Assembly: GCA_017591395.1 (NCBI GenBank)
Contig: WEDG01001500.1
Coordinates: forward strand, 62,001-126,000
DNA length: 64,000 bases
Direction of reading: 5' to 3'
DNA from: Schistocephalus solidus
Taxonomy: Eukaryota > Platyhelminthes > Cestoda > Diphyllobothriidea > Diphyllobothriidae
Positions 23,901 to 37,139 of the stretch are shown piece by piece. The first letter of the stretch is position 1. Each line of letters begins with the position of its first letter. Under the pieces are notes generated by a model. That model had not been told where the DNA came from. It did not search any database and was given only the letters and a program-made list of their open reading frames with translations. The position numbers and the translations under genes were made by a program.

Positions 23901-26900
23901 CATAAACATTTGAATGCTAACTTGTCAAAGATGTAAGCCTCGCGAAAAAAATTAAGATCACACGCATTACTAATATGTAAGCTTAAAACATGTTTAAATC
24001 ATTTAATATTTTTCTAATAACACAAAAAAAGGCCGAACGATACACATTTGTATACGGATTGCCTTTTGAAATGCTGCTATCTGTTATACCAGTCAAACAA
24101 GCGTTTGACTATAAGGCCTGCATGAGAACCGGACGGCTGAGACGACTGAAGATCATAAAATAAAAACGCCTGCGTGCTTGAGGTACGTATAATCGTTGTT
24201 TCAAAGGGTTTTTATTTTCTGTTGCCTATGATCTAATTGGAGGATAAGTAAAAGCACGAATTGGTTAAATTACCTTTTACATGCTCCAATCTCTTGTACA
24301 TGCAGCACTGTCACTTTGCGTGTTGAGGAGTTTTAGCATTAAAATGCAAGGAAAGAGATCCGTGTTTTCTAAATCATTGACCTAGGTGTGCATGTTTAGG
24401 CTGGGTTTGGAGAAGAAAATGACTGTCCTATAATTCGTTACTCAGGCTCAGATTATTATGCCTGTCCTGAAAAATAGTTATCGATGCAGTATTTCACAAC
24501 ACAATACATATGTAGGTTTTCATAAAATGCGCCTTTATCTAAACTTTTGTCAAAGTAAATCTCCTAAAATGTCTTTGTGCACAATAACATTTTATGTCCA
24601 CTGACAAACTCACTAAAATAACAAATTAAGATGTTCGGAAAACACAAGCAGGCACAGACAAACGTTATAGTAGACAAAACAGACAATATTTTAAAAATAC
24701 AAAATTTACTGGAGAATAAATGATTCTATTTATTGTGCAAGATCAACTCGTCAAAAAATGGGTTGCAGAAAGAAGTATGGCGTTGTTGGCAATAGAGCAT
24801 TCGGGTACAGTGTCTTTGATCAACCGACGCATAGCAAACGTTTCAGACGTGGCCTTGATCAAGGTTTCAAACCTGTACTTTCTATTTCCTTTTTGACCCC
24901 TCATAAAGTTCGCAAAGCCATGAACCAGTTAACTGACTGTTTTGGCGTTCCAATATTCTGACTGCTGATTTCTACAACGGTCGGTTCCTGAAGAAATTCA
25001 ATTTGAAGTGTTTTTCATGTCACGTCTCTTTTTACCTCTGTCCTCAAAAATCTGACAGCCAAACCTTTTGGGTTTCTCCTAAAAAACGACTATAATAAAA
25101 CGAATAATCATCTTAGATACGATCAAAGCTTCTTTCCTTGAATTCTCTGGTAAAACTTACTTAACTTTCAATGGAACAAACAAACATGTGCAATGCAGGT
25201 CAATGGATTCGCGGAATTTTGGGTTTGTTGCCGAGGTGGTCCTGCACAACCTGTTTTGTGGACACTGCAACAGCATCCGCCTAATCCACCTTCAATACTT
25301 TTGGATTTCCGCTAAATTCGCTTATCGAAGTCACCACAGTGAATGAAAAATTTGCCTGATTACAGTTATTTTGATTATTTATTAATTTTTGTTACCCATT
25401 TAATGAAAACATAAGAGGACAAACTAAATTGCACCTCTTCCAAATATTGGCAAGCATTCCCTGACATTAAGAACATTTTTGACATCTCCACCGGCCCTCC
25501 AATGTTACTTTGAATTGAGTTCCTCACAGAGCGGAAACAATCAGCAGGCGCCAAGGAACGAGGTATTTATTCCAACTGCTTACACCAGAAATGTTTTTCA
25601 TTTCTTTATTGCGTCTGGTTGAGCTGCGGGTAGCACAACTATGTCAACATATTGAGAGATTATTGGGGACGCAGCTGGTCAAGCATGTGGCGGCAGTAAA
25701 GATGCATTACGCTAGCTCTCATCTCGCGGTTCAGTCGACGGGCCCTGTTTGCAGCTGTGATATGGGCAATGCCGAAAATCTTGCAAGGTTTTACCACCAC
25801 GTAAACCGTGATTTGTTTCAGTCAAGTGTTTGGCTCGCTTTCCAGCAAAAAGCGCAATAACGTTTCCTTTCTATACCTTACCCTTAGCCACATGAGAAGG
25901 CAGACTAATAAGTCGTGCTGGCAGGCAAAAACTGCTTCCGCAGACAGAATTTGTATGTCAAATAGCCAAGTATTTTTCGCTCCAGTTAAAACACCGTTGG
26001 TAAAAATGCAATAATTAATGACTGAGGTCCTGATGATAAATCTATTGTCACACCAGCTACAGTTATCTGAGGCGAATTGTAAGTGCAGCTAATCCTAAAG
26101 TATGCGCTTTTATAGTGCCTTATTTCAGTATCCTCCTTTATTGTTGTCTTTAGTGTGCGAATCCGAAATGCCAGACGAGCAGGATTCTTTTTCTACTGCA
26201 GCCGAGCTTTTCATTTTAAATATTTTTGACCTTATTCAAACTCGGGCATAAAGACCGAAGTTAGAAATAACAAGCTTTGTTGTATATGCGAATGCAAAGA
26301 GATTTTGTCAATGAAAAGGTCACCAGGAGTTCGTGCGCCATATTTTGGCTAGGTTTGAAACCCGTTAACCTAGAGAGTTTCAATGATAAATCACTTGAAA
26401 TATTTACTTTAAAATGAATCTTTCATTCCACACGGCCTTTTTAGTTTTTCTTGATTACAAATTGTGCAAGTCATTAACCGATGAGGTGTTACTACACTTT
26501 TCTACAATTACTCTTTAATATTTACGTTATGTTAGTGCAGACAACAACCGGAAAACATTTCACTATTCTGTAAAGAAAAGCACGCTCACAAAACAAGAAA
26601 TTGAATCTTCACACATTCAAATTTGAATTTAATCTACCTTAACCGAGCAAAAGTAACATTTACATAAATTCCACTTGAAAGGTTTGCTTGGCATTTTTTT
26701 TAGATTTAACCCAATAACCGAGTGCATTTCATTAATTGACTCAAGAAAATATTTCCCAAAAGACATTTATAAATGCACCTGAAATTTCAGACAAAATAAT
26801 CCCTCAAGAGAAGGCAGCTAAAATTGTTATTTTCTTTCTGTTTGGCTTATTGTTGTTTTCCTGGTCTACTTGAAGCACAAAAATGCTTCTTTTTCACAAA

Positions 26901-29900
26901 TGCTGTATATTTATTGCATCCAGTTTCAATTTCAGACCACAAATAATGCCAAGGGAAACGTTTCAGGCATCTTTTTTATACTGCCATTGATCAGAATACC
27001 ACTTAGCTTGGTTAAATTTATATATAAATTGTGTATGTTTCGTTTTGGCCAACGTACCCATAGAGGTTTGTATACGTGCAGTATGATGCACTCATTTTTT
27101 GCAACCACGTCAAGGTTAAAATGCGGGTTTATTTTTCGCACCTTTTAGGCGACTGTTTGGTTGCAAAATGGTGATTTTCAAAAATCTGGCTATTTAAGGT
27201 GGAATGTCTTTCACCGATCAGGCTACGAGGCAGGCACATCCTGAGACTCAACCTCGAAACTTCTTTGCTGCCACTTTGCTGTAATCGGAACGTTTGTGTA
27301 ATTGTCTATTCTTTTGACCATTCTGTCAATGAAGTGAAAATTGTTTTACTTACAACGTTTGGGTACAAGAGGTAGGCTCCCTGACTTTTCGTGGTTACAT
27401 ATATTGTGACTGAAATGTATTACAAACTTGGGCAAACTCCTAAATGTTTTTTAGAGCTGATTTTGAAAAGGGAAAAGCTATTTTTCATTTGATTTATTTT
27501 TGTCAGTGAAATATAAGTATTATTGAATTTGAATGTCATCGTAAACAATTCAGCTCATCTGGCTTTTAACAACACTGCATGGGTGGTATAGATTTTTCTA
27601 AGTATGCTTGTAAAAATTCAAATTTACTCTCTTAAAACGATGGAAACGGTTGATGTCTTCTCATTTTTGTAAGTACTGTCTTTTCCATTTTGGTACTGAA
27701 AAATATAAGACTACCTTAATATCTTTCGAATTCCTATGTATACTACATTAGAAGTGAGATTCCACATATTCTTCCAATTCACGAAACAGATTTTGTTAAG
27801 GTTTTCCAATACTAATTATCCGGTTCCTCTGAAAGGTATCTTAGATATGCAGAACACTACTAAATATGTAAGGCACTTTGTAAGTTTGTTGAAAAGCAAA
27901 ATTGATCTGTGTTGATTAGTCCGCAAAAATATTTATTTGAAAGTCGAAACGCATTTACATCGTTCGTAAGAGATTTATGGTCTGCATTGATTCGACCATA
28001 CATGGTCATTAGTATCGGAGAGTTAAAACCTGCTTGTTATGCATCCCCTAGCCAAATCTACATACGGTATTTAAACAAATTGATGTAATTAACCATTTCC
28101 AGTGTTATAGGGCAAACGACTGACATCATTAGGATGCCAACGTACATGGCTTTAGTAGTTCAGCCGATAATGGAAAGTATGGGTGGTATCCATTGAGGCT
28201 CGGATGCTTGGATTTCAGACATTGTTTTTAAACATGTAGGATGTTGTGTAGACATGCGAGCTTTCTGTCGGTCGCTGTCATGATCACTTTTAACTTTATT
28301 CGACTGTTTTTGGGTGCGATTTCAGTATGTTTTTTGTTACAGGAATCGTATATTTTAACTTCACTCAATATGAAATTATACATTCCACTCTCATTAAAGT
28401 CATATTTTAAAATGAAATTGATTTAAACAATCCGATTTAAAGTAAGCTTCCATATGGTAAATTCATAAAGAATATTTATATTTTTTGGCGCTGCACACGA
28501 AAAATAAGTGGTACAAGCAAATCCGAAGGACAATCGATTGCTGGAGATGGATTTCGTTCTCTTGTTTTTAATTAGCTGTTAAAATTTCAGCAAAGTCATA
28601 AAACGTTGAGATTTGCAAGCAAACAGGGAGTGCGCTAGTCGTGGGTTATATTTGCTTTGGTCTTCATAATCCTCCTACAATGTGTCCATGATGTGATGAG
28701 CGTTTGGTCGACTGTATCACGGAAGTTAATAGCCCCGATTTCGTCAGTCGTGTTCTCGCTTAAACAAATGGAACTACCGATTAACGTTATGGCCACAATA
28801 ACGCATACATTTTCTTATTCTTTTCAACTTTTAAAGTGTATGATTACACGGTATTCAATTGAAATATTTAGGTTGTTCATTAAAAAAATGTTCTTTTTTC
28901 TAATGTTTTTCTTCAGAAACAAGTGATACTAAAGGCTACCTCACTTATTTTCAGGCAACAGTTTAATATTCACTAATTTGCTCTCAATATTGTAAATATT
29001 TTATTAATTTTCAATAACCACTGTGAATAATAAGTGTTATATTGTAACTTAACCTTTATTTCGAAGATAAGGTCCCTCAATTAAAATGATATTAAAAATG
29101 TCAAACCTGACTCTAACGGAAATCGAATTATTTAACAGATAATCTTTATAAAAGCACTTTGTTTTGTAATTCTGTTTGAGTTAATAGTGATTGTTGGTAT
29201 GAAAGCGTTTCCTGGGCTAAGATGGACACTATTTTGATGGGTGCAACATAAGAACAGTCGCCATGAGATTAATGGACAGCCATCATGAACTTGCCGATTG
29301 CCTCTTAGCGTTACATTACCATTTAAATTAAAGCAGACAGATAATCTCACTTTCATGGCAGCCTAATAATATGAAGTACAAATGGCTTGGAATGTTAGAC
29401 ATTTTCATGGTACAAAATCGAGCTACAATCCCATTATGTAGTCTAATTAAGTCTATCATATCGGCAGTATCATAAAGGCCAGAAACGTGTGCCCTCTAAA
29501 AGTAGACTATTTCATTTTTATGGGCGTAAAAAGAGAATTTCAATGAAATAACTTGTGTGGTATTCTTTTTTATCCGATGTCTCGAGCCTGCTGATGTACA
29601 AAGTTTGGAACCTGCAAACATGTGGACTAACTACAACAGCAAACTCGGATTAACTGTCATTCTTTCTGTCAGAGTCTATTCTTGTCATAAAGAATGGCTA
29701 TGTGCATTGGCCACAGTGCCCAGAAGCGTTTGGTGGACTTAAAATGACAGTTTGAAGTTGCCTTGCTATATACGTATTTGTGTGTAGATGAGATAGAACC
29801 AGCCGTGCAGATTTTAATCATTTCTCATTCCTTGGCTACGAGCATATGTGAACAACAGATTAACATAGGCTATTGAAGTGAATAAGAAGAGTTTTTTTCC

Positions 29901-30062
29901 TTTTTAACTTCACAAGATGTGGTGAGCAGGTGGAGTAACCCATGCCAGGAAAAATGCGTAGTACAATTTATAAAATATCTCAGTTAAAAATCTTTGTAAA
30001 AGCTAGTTCAAAATAAAAAACTTTCCAGTCTATAATTCTGAAGTTGCAAAAATTCCCATTAA
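20920..30062. other. Long AT-rich stretch, no gene seen
   Basis: More than 9 kb without any domain, RNA gene or repeat that I recognise. The longest frames (24758-24961, 25591-25860, 26870-27148, 28657-28926) are under 95 codons and match no family I know. A short 8-bp inverted repeat lies at 24091-24110. Introns of a large gene cannot be excluded. Confidence 0.4.
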
Positions 30063-30067
30063 ATGAT

Positions 30068-30160
30068 TCAAAAGACAACTTGGCGAGCATACGCGCTGCT
30101 TTCGATAACTTCTCTTCAGGCCAGTACAGTTATAGGGAAACATATAACTGTACTGGCCAT
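30068..30160 (+). repeat. Dispersed repeat R3, copy 1, with foldback
   Basis: Bases 30069-30141 match 48090-48163 almost exactly: over 70 bases I count about four substitutions, including an identical run of about 45 bases ending at AGGGAAAC. Straight after that the two loci diverge. Here the sequence turns back on itself: GGCCAGTACAGTTAT (30119-30133) pairs perfectly with ATAACTGTACTGGCC (30144-30158) around a 10-base loop, and the pairing continues imperfectly into CTCTTCA/TGAAAGAG. This looks like a template-switch inverted duplication within one copy. Confidence 0.7.
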
Positions 30161-30164
30161 GAAA

Positions 30165-31695
30165 GAGTATCAACGCACTATCTGCCAGTATCTTTTGAAT
30201 TCTGAAGGTGTCAAGAATAAAACATACATTTCATGGTCAGCAGAAGTGAGGAAACTATGCCATTAACGTCTAAGTTAAATCCGCCACACAAAAAAACATC
30301 AGTCGTAAGAAGTTTCGAGAAAAATGAATACTTAGGTTCCGTTTCAATTTTCTGATCTTAACTCATACTCTGTCCTAGAAAATTCCCGCATTAGCCGTAC
30401 ATTAGAAGAATTCCGGCAAAATCATCTGTGCTTCTACTTTTCACGTGTCCTAATAAAATCGCTAGCTTTAATGTGCACATAACTTCATTTATATTTGAGT
30501 AGTTGTTTTTAGAACTATCCATATAGTGTACAGAATTAGCAAATAAAACCTTAAAATCACGTCTGCGATCGTGTTTGTGCGTTAATGTTGCCTATGGGGT
30601 TAACTTCAAAGAGGAGATGTTTGTGCGCCTATAACCATCATCAAGTCAATTCTACATTTTCAGAAGTAGTAGCAGAATAATCTTCCCTGAGCAAATTGAT
30701 GAGCAAATTAAATGAAACGAAAACATTACTCCTGCACTTAATGACATAAAGATTCCCTATAACATTTGTCGTTCAATTACAGCTTTAACATTGCAGTCAA
30801 TCTGAAGCTGAGGCTGGCGTGTCTGACTCCTTGCCGTAGACACTTAGAATTGATAACTGATGCTGCAGATTACTGAATTGTCACGTTAAAAATTAAGTGT
30901 GGAATTTTACTTTTTTGATGTTAAGTATTACATTTAAATGGTTAAATGTCTATCGATTAAAGTTTTAGATGGAAAACATATATTTTCAAATTCAATAAAG
31001 GTTACAAATTTTCACCTTTCAATCATTACGTTTACCTTTGAGATTCGTTTATGCTCTGTTGATGTTAGCTTTATGTACGGTTTGTTTACAATCTCTCGTC
31101 TGTTGTCTTTTAGTGGCTTTAAATTCCTATAATTTGAACTTTTTATGTGTTGCTTATGTGTTAATTCAGTTAGCTTGTTAATTCTCCAACACGCTGTCGA
31201 CTGTTGCAATTGAATTTTAATGTGTTTCCTTTTAATCCGAATTTTATATATCGGAACTCACGTATTGCTCCCTTATTCATTCAAAGAGTTTTGAGCAAGC
31301 TTTCATGATACAAGCTTTTCCTTCAAATTTTCATATTCGACCGAAAGTGCAAAGCTTGTCTTCTGGCTATTAGTGATTGCATGAAAATTTCTTTATTCCT
31401 TGATTTATGTTGGAACAAAGCGTTGGAGGGCTACGGATTATGTTGACGGATCTCGTATTCCCTTATACATTAAGCATTTTTAAAATGATAATTTTTCTAT
31501 TTTCTGGTTTATACAAATAAATATGACGAATCATCCTTGAGCGAAATCGAAAGAAGTTAATCTGTTCACTAATATAACGACAACATTTTGTTTGTCATGT
31601 CACCGTTTACCAATATTTTTGGAAGGAAATATGGTTAAATAGTCACTGAATGAGACAACAGCTATACGCTGTCTTTAACAGTTTTGATATGCGCA
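30165..31695. other. AT-rich DNA, no gene seen
   Basis: I found no recognisable feature here; open frames are short and overlap on both strands. Confidence 0.4.
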
Positions 31696-31699
31696 AAGG

Positions 31700-32022
31700 T
31701 AAATGTCAGTTGAAGTCTGCTCTGCTGTGACGGCAGGTAAAGAGACATCTTTGCAGTGACTGTTCTTGTCTATTAGGCGTCATGCATCTTCCAGCAACCT
31801 TATAGACATCACCGTCCCGACGACGAAGAGTTTTACTTGCGCGTTCAACCTCCTTGCTGCAGCTGCTTGATTGGATATGAACAGTAGTCTTTTGAGCTGA
31901 CCAGGAATACCCATAAAAATCATGAAAGATTTCCGAGATATCCTGCCAACATGACAGCAGGTGCACTTGTCTCCTCTGCTTAGGAAAACGTGCGGTTTTT
32001 CAAATAGCTCGACCTTAAACAC
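31700..32022 (-). repeat. Possible dispersed element R4, copy 1
   Basis: A minus-strand frame (31706-31966) reads DISEIFHDFYGYSW, and the frame at 40546-40752 reads HVGVIFHDFYCPEW; the DNA shares CATAAAAATCATGAAAGAT-like sequence. Weaker similarity follows (KE, then a DG-containing block at similar spacing). This suggests two old copies of one element. The family is unknown and the resemblance was judged by eye. It may be chance. Confidence 0.25.
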
Positions 32023-32029
32023 TTAAAAT

Positions 32030-35000
32030 ATTATTCATCTAACGCAATTACTATCAGAATAAATGAAGATGTTCATTTGAAGTGACCAAAAAGTCTGATG
32101 TCGATGTTTTTCAATGAAAATTGAGTGCTCCCATAATATATATAGTGTTTAAATATAAATTTTTCTTTTGTGCCTATCACAAGTAAGAACGATCACATTA
32201 AATGAGTATTTATAAAACGGAAATGCTGATGAGACTTAAGTTGATTGCATTTGCGTGCTTGTCAGAAAAGTGTATTTAACTTGGCTGCTTTGCTGGGAGT
32301 TTTGGAGCATTTACGTAAATCAATGATTTGCTTAGATATTTGAAAAATAATCAAATAGCAATTATGGTGATATATTTTCAAAAATTCTTCGCGTTAAAAT
32401 TTGTTTTTTATTTATTTCAGGGCTTTAGCCTTACTGGTACCCTGATCCTAAATAAGTTTAGTGCTGCACTTATTTTGCTTATTATTTCGTTTAATTTAGA
32501 GCTGGTTTCCGAATTATTCTAATGTGGACCTGTGTAAAAGTCCCTGATAAATTCTAAAATATATTGATATATGCAATATTTTGACCGTACTATTTATGTG
32601 TGCAGTCTGCTCATGAATACTTAACGTGGAATAACCACAAGGAAACGCACAATTTATTTATCTGCTGGCGAAAACCTCCTTGAGGTTAAAATTTCTCAAT
32701 GCAATATGAAAGTTCCGCATAAGAGTTAATTACATGGAGATATCATTTTCGTTGTAGTAATTTTGCAAATGGACAAAAAGTACCAAAACCCATTCAAGTC
32801 ATATTTCAATTATTCAGTTACATTTAATCGGGATAGCTAAAGTTTTAAGGTAGATATAATTAACAAACAATATTAAATAAATAAATTTGCAAAAAAATGC
32901 TCCTATACTTACTTCGTGTGTGACCCATCAACTTTCCTGACGAATATAAAGATAGTAACTTCCATTTTTTTATTAAATAGTTTGGAAAACTATCGTGTTA
33001 ATGGGTGGATTGCTGTTTCACATCCTTTTAAGTTTTCTGAATATGTTAAAAAGTAGGAGAATACGGTCAACACAAGTAAAGATCAAACTAAAATAAGATA
33101 AATAGCAAGCAGGCTTGGACGTAGACTTTAACCAGAGATTTTTCTCTTGTAAGCCAGTATTCAAATAAATATATAGAAAACTAGATAGGGGTTTGACAAG
33201 GTTGTGCACATCTATTTAAATAATTGACACCTGCTCAGTTTATGTCTTTGAGCAGTAACTGTTGTGATGAATGAATTTATAATTTAATGTAGTAAGCAGT
33301 TTGCCTTGTAGCAGCTTACCATAATATTGTGGTCCGTAGACGATTTTTAGCGGACGTGAGATGTAACTGCCATTACCAAAATAGTTAAATTAAACATCTA
33401 ATCAAGTATTTACCATTTGTACTTTTTATTTACTGATTAAAGATATATTTCCTCTGTTGTGAGTATTAATGCATTTTTATATTACGAGGGAACGTTTTCC
33501 ATTTTACAGTGCCCTCCTTCTTTTAAATAAGTGAGCCTACACCATGCAGCAATTCAGGTAGGTTGCTTTCCTGGTTGTGAGACATTTCTGTGGTTAAAGA
33601 GGACTCGCATGCCTCTTTTTTCCAATAAGGCATCTAATTGCTTGGCTTTTAAAATAATCTCTCTACATTTGCGCCGTCACATAAAAGTGCGTTTTCGGTT
33701 TAAATTCCAAAGGGGTCGGTAACACTTAAATGCAGTTCGAATTAGCGTCACGGTGGACTACTAATTGCTAGCAGTTATTCTGCGCAGAATCCTGTTTAAA
33801 CGTCTATCTATTTTTCTTTGCGTCATGCTAACTGCATAGTCTAAGCAACATCCTTTGCAACACACGAAAAGAGTTTGAATTGAATACTTTTAGTTAAACT
33901 AAGGACAAAAGTTGACGCAAATTGAATAATCAGCAATTACGTCGGTGTACACTTAAAAATCACCGTTCGGTAGGTGCTGGTTTGGGCAAATTTTCAGGTA
34001 GGCAAAACTTGCTGCACAACTATCGGTCTATAAGACAGCATCCGCTAAGTAAAGCGAGGGTGACTGAAAAGTTAAGAAACGGGTTCTGTTTATGCAAAAT
34101 AACATCGTGCAACCCATAAAAGGTTGAGATCAAAGTAAAAGTGGAATGCCGACATTAGTTTACGACTAGATAATTGTTCTAAATTAACCATTATTTTGTG
34201 TCAAACTAGATTCCACCAATAACCTTGTAGAAGAATAACCTGACTATTCATAAGTAAATGCCTCTTCCTCATTTTTTTTCCATGTTCTGCCTACGTGCAG
34301 CTTTATGCGCAATTAAGGTGTGCTGATGCAATAACAGATTTTTCCGGGGCTCTAACTACCGTAAACATATATTATGTGAACTGAAAAAGTTATCGTTCTG
34401 TGAATGAGATGTTTTCGTACGTCCATGTGAAAATACACATTAATTTTATGACAAAGGCGCTAGAGTAATTTTAAGCAAACATATGGCATTTAAATTTAAA
34501 TGTGATTTAAATCTTAACAAAAATGAAGCACTTTCTTTATTCTCATAGAAAAGATTGAGTTTAGTCTTAACATCTGGGTGAATTTAATGTGATGAATTGG
34601 ACTATCGTGGACGCTATACACAGAATACAGTATATTTCACAAAGCAGAACAATTAAAAAGGGATGTTTGAAACCATGTGTATAGCAACTTGTTTCAAAGA
34701 GCTAAAACGTTCGTCATGCAAACGGAAACGTAGACCGCACGACGTTGTTATCGTCCTTATAACATGACAATTAATCTTAACGATAACACATAGTTAGCAT
34801 CGTCTCTTTTTAAGAACAATTTAAACTAGATGCTTGCTTTGTATAGGTTAACTGCCTCCGATGCCAGACGGTTTCCGAGGTAAAAACTCTTTCCAAACAT
34901 ACTTTTTCTCCGATAATTTAACAAAGATTTCAATATGCAGATTTTTATTTCGAGGTGTTATTCAGGTGTTTAATAAATTTTCAATATACTTCTGGTGCTT

Positions 35001-37100
35001 TGATTTAGGGAGCTTGAAATTGAGAGTATATTTGGTAAATAAACATATTCAAGTACATGCAGCACATTACTTATTATTTTATTCGCTATTTCTTCCGCAT
35101 GTTTCAGTCCATTTTATCGGGCGCATTAGATATTTACGAGGATCTTTCTTATTCATTATTTTGCAAAATTGTTTGCTTTGTATTTTGCATACTTAAGTTA
35201 ATAAAGCAGTGAAAAGACTGCAGGTCATTTGAAATCCTTTGAGTTCACAGAAAGTTTTACGTTATTCTAATTAGAACTGATCTATGAAAATTTTGCCTAT
35301 GGCTCCTTCAATGCCAAAAGTTTAGTTTCAGAAAAACGTTCAGTACATAACTCGTGGCTACACAAACTTAACCTCCTATATCAATTGATTATTATTATTT
35401 CCAATTTTACCTTTAATCTACGAAAAGGAAATGTTTTAACTTAGTGTGGTGTTTATTATTGTTAGTGCTAATTGAAAACTTAAATTTTTTGTGGCAAAAT
35501 AAAGTGACAGAGACTGATTCCGTTTTGTTTTTGCTCAAGTTGACGGACATATTTTTCTTTTCGTAACTTTTTTGACCTTGTATAATGGGAACACGATAAA
35601 TTGTCCTTAAAAAACCTTCAAACGCAGACAATAGAGTTGGGAACAAACTTAAAGTGTGCTCCTGGGTAAAAATGTGTTGAACAACCAAACATGTTGTAGG
35701 TTGGATGAAGGAGCAAATATATGTTATTACCTCGTAAAGAAAGGCCATCTAAACGTTATTGCTAAACAAATCTCACAGCATCGTCGACCAAAGCAGATAT
35801 TTTTTCATAGTAAAATAATGAAATGCTGGCTAAACAATCTCCTGAAAAACGTCAAAGTGCAACTTCACCCAAACTTATATGAAATTCACTTAAAACTCGT
35901 TGTTTTTAAAGAACTTATTTTTCTTCTTATCTTATTTATTTTTCTGTCAAAAACAGTAAATGTGTTTAATTAAGAGAACTCTTAAAATCAAACTCCGTTT
36001 TTGGCTTTATCAGCGATATTTTAACGAAATTATATGTCGGCCTTATAAGTTTTATTTCATAACCATTAGCAATGTGCTAACTATAACTACTTATTTCTAG
36101 GTTTTGTCGTATTTTGTCTATTGTATTCAGTTTTTTAATTGTGTTTGTGTGCGAATATTTATAAAAAATAAATGTAAGTATCGTTTTTTCTTCTAAAGTA
36201 AGTATTCAATTTCGTAAAAAAATGTAACGCAGTCAGAACTTTTTTACCAACCCACGGATTTATATTTTCTCCCATAAAAAGAAATCGCTGAAAAAATTAT
36301 TTTCTTTTAGATTGCATGATCTACAAATCAGATAATTTTCCGGTTCATTTATATAGATAATTATTTTACAGCAGATTGCTTTGCTCACAAATGGGAGCGT
36401 ATTTGAAGACTAGCAGGCAATGCGTAAACGCTTTTAAAATAGAATGAATCTCGTTGTTGGTGTTTGTCCACCGAAACAATCAAAGCAACAGACGCTTTGG
36501 TGACGAAGCAAAGATTAAGCAGGGTTATTAATTGGCACAGGCTTAACATCCTTAACTTTGAGTACCTTTTTATATTAACAGGTACTCATGGCAGTATGTA
36601 TTGTTATGGCATTTTTTGGCTCACAATTTGCAGCTTAACGTAATTGAATCCATTAATCCTTTTCAAGAAATAACTTAAACATTTCGGGCGAAATTGTAAA
36701 TTTGACTTATCTTGAGCTTTTAAATTTTTGAGGAAATCGAAGCTGTTGTGTATTTAGAGGCATTGAAAATTTGAAAAATAATATGATTAATTTGAAAACT
36801 TAGTAAGCCCTGATCTCGCCCAAAATATTTCAGTGGAAGTAGGTGAAAGGTTCGTGGAAGTTTGCTGGATGGAATGCTGTTTAAACATAGTCCGTTATGC
36901 TGGTATTCTAAAGCTTTTTGCGGGATGCCATCAAGTATACCAGTCATCCTTTAAACATTCTTATATTTATTTTCATGAAAATCCAATAGAATTACATAAA
37001 CGATTGACTTCTTGTTATAATATTTTTACTTGAAAGAAATAGAAATGATGCACAATCTGATGTGAAAAACCTAGTAATACTGGATAGCATGTTTTCCAGA
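32030..37100. other. AT-rich DNA, no gene seen
   Basis: No recognisable domain. Frames at 34861-35196 (111 codons), 35413-35748 and 35656-35973 are the longest here. They overlap on opposite strands and are rich in Phe, Leu, Lys and Asn, as expected from AT-rich sequence. Confidence 0.4.
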
Positions 37101-37107
37101 ACCAAGG

Positions 37108-37135
37108 GGTTGGTTCAAACTGGTTGGTTCAAACT
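37108..37135 (+). repeat. Exact 14-bp tandem duplication
   Basis: GGTTGGTTCAAACT occurs twice in immediate tandem with no mismatch. It contains GGTTCAAA, reminiscent of a polymerase III B box, but has no tRNA context. Confidence 0.8.
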
Positions 37136-37139
37136 ACAT

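Noticed and set aside
24000..24120. Stem-loop near 24091-24110 that resembles a bacterial terminator
   Set aside because: The sequence context is eukaryotic, the stem is only 8 bp and there is no adjacent gene.
25591..25860. 89-codon plus-strand frame with several Cys and His residues
   Set aside because: No recognisable domain, no second copy and no splice signals.
34861..35973. Cluster of frames of 105-111 codons on both strands
   Set aside because: Overlapping, low-complexity Phe/Leu/Lys-rich translations with no motif. Frames of this length are expected in AT-rich DNA.
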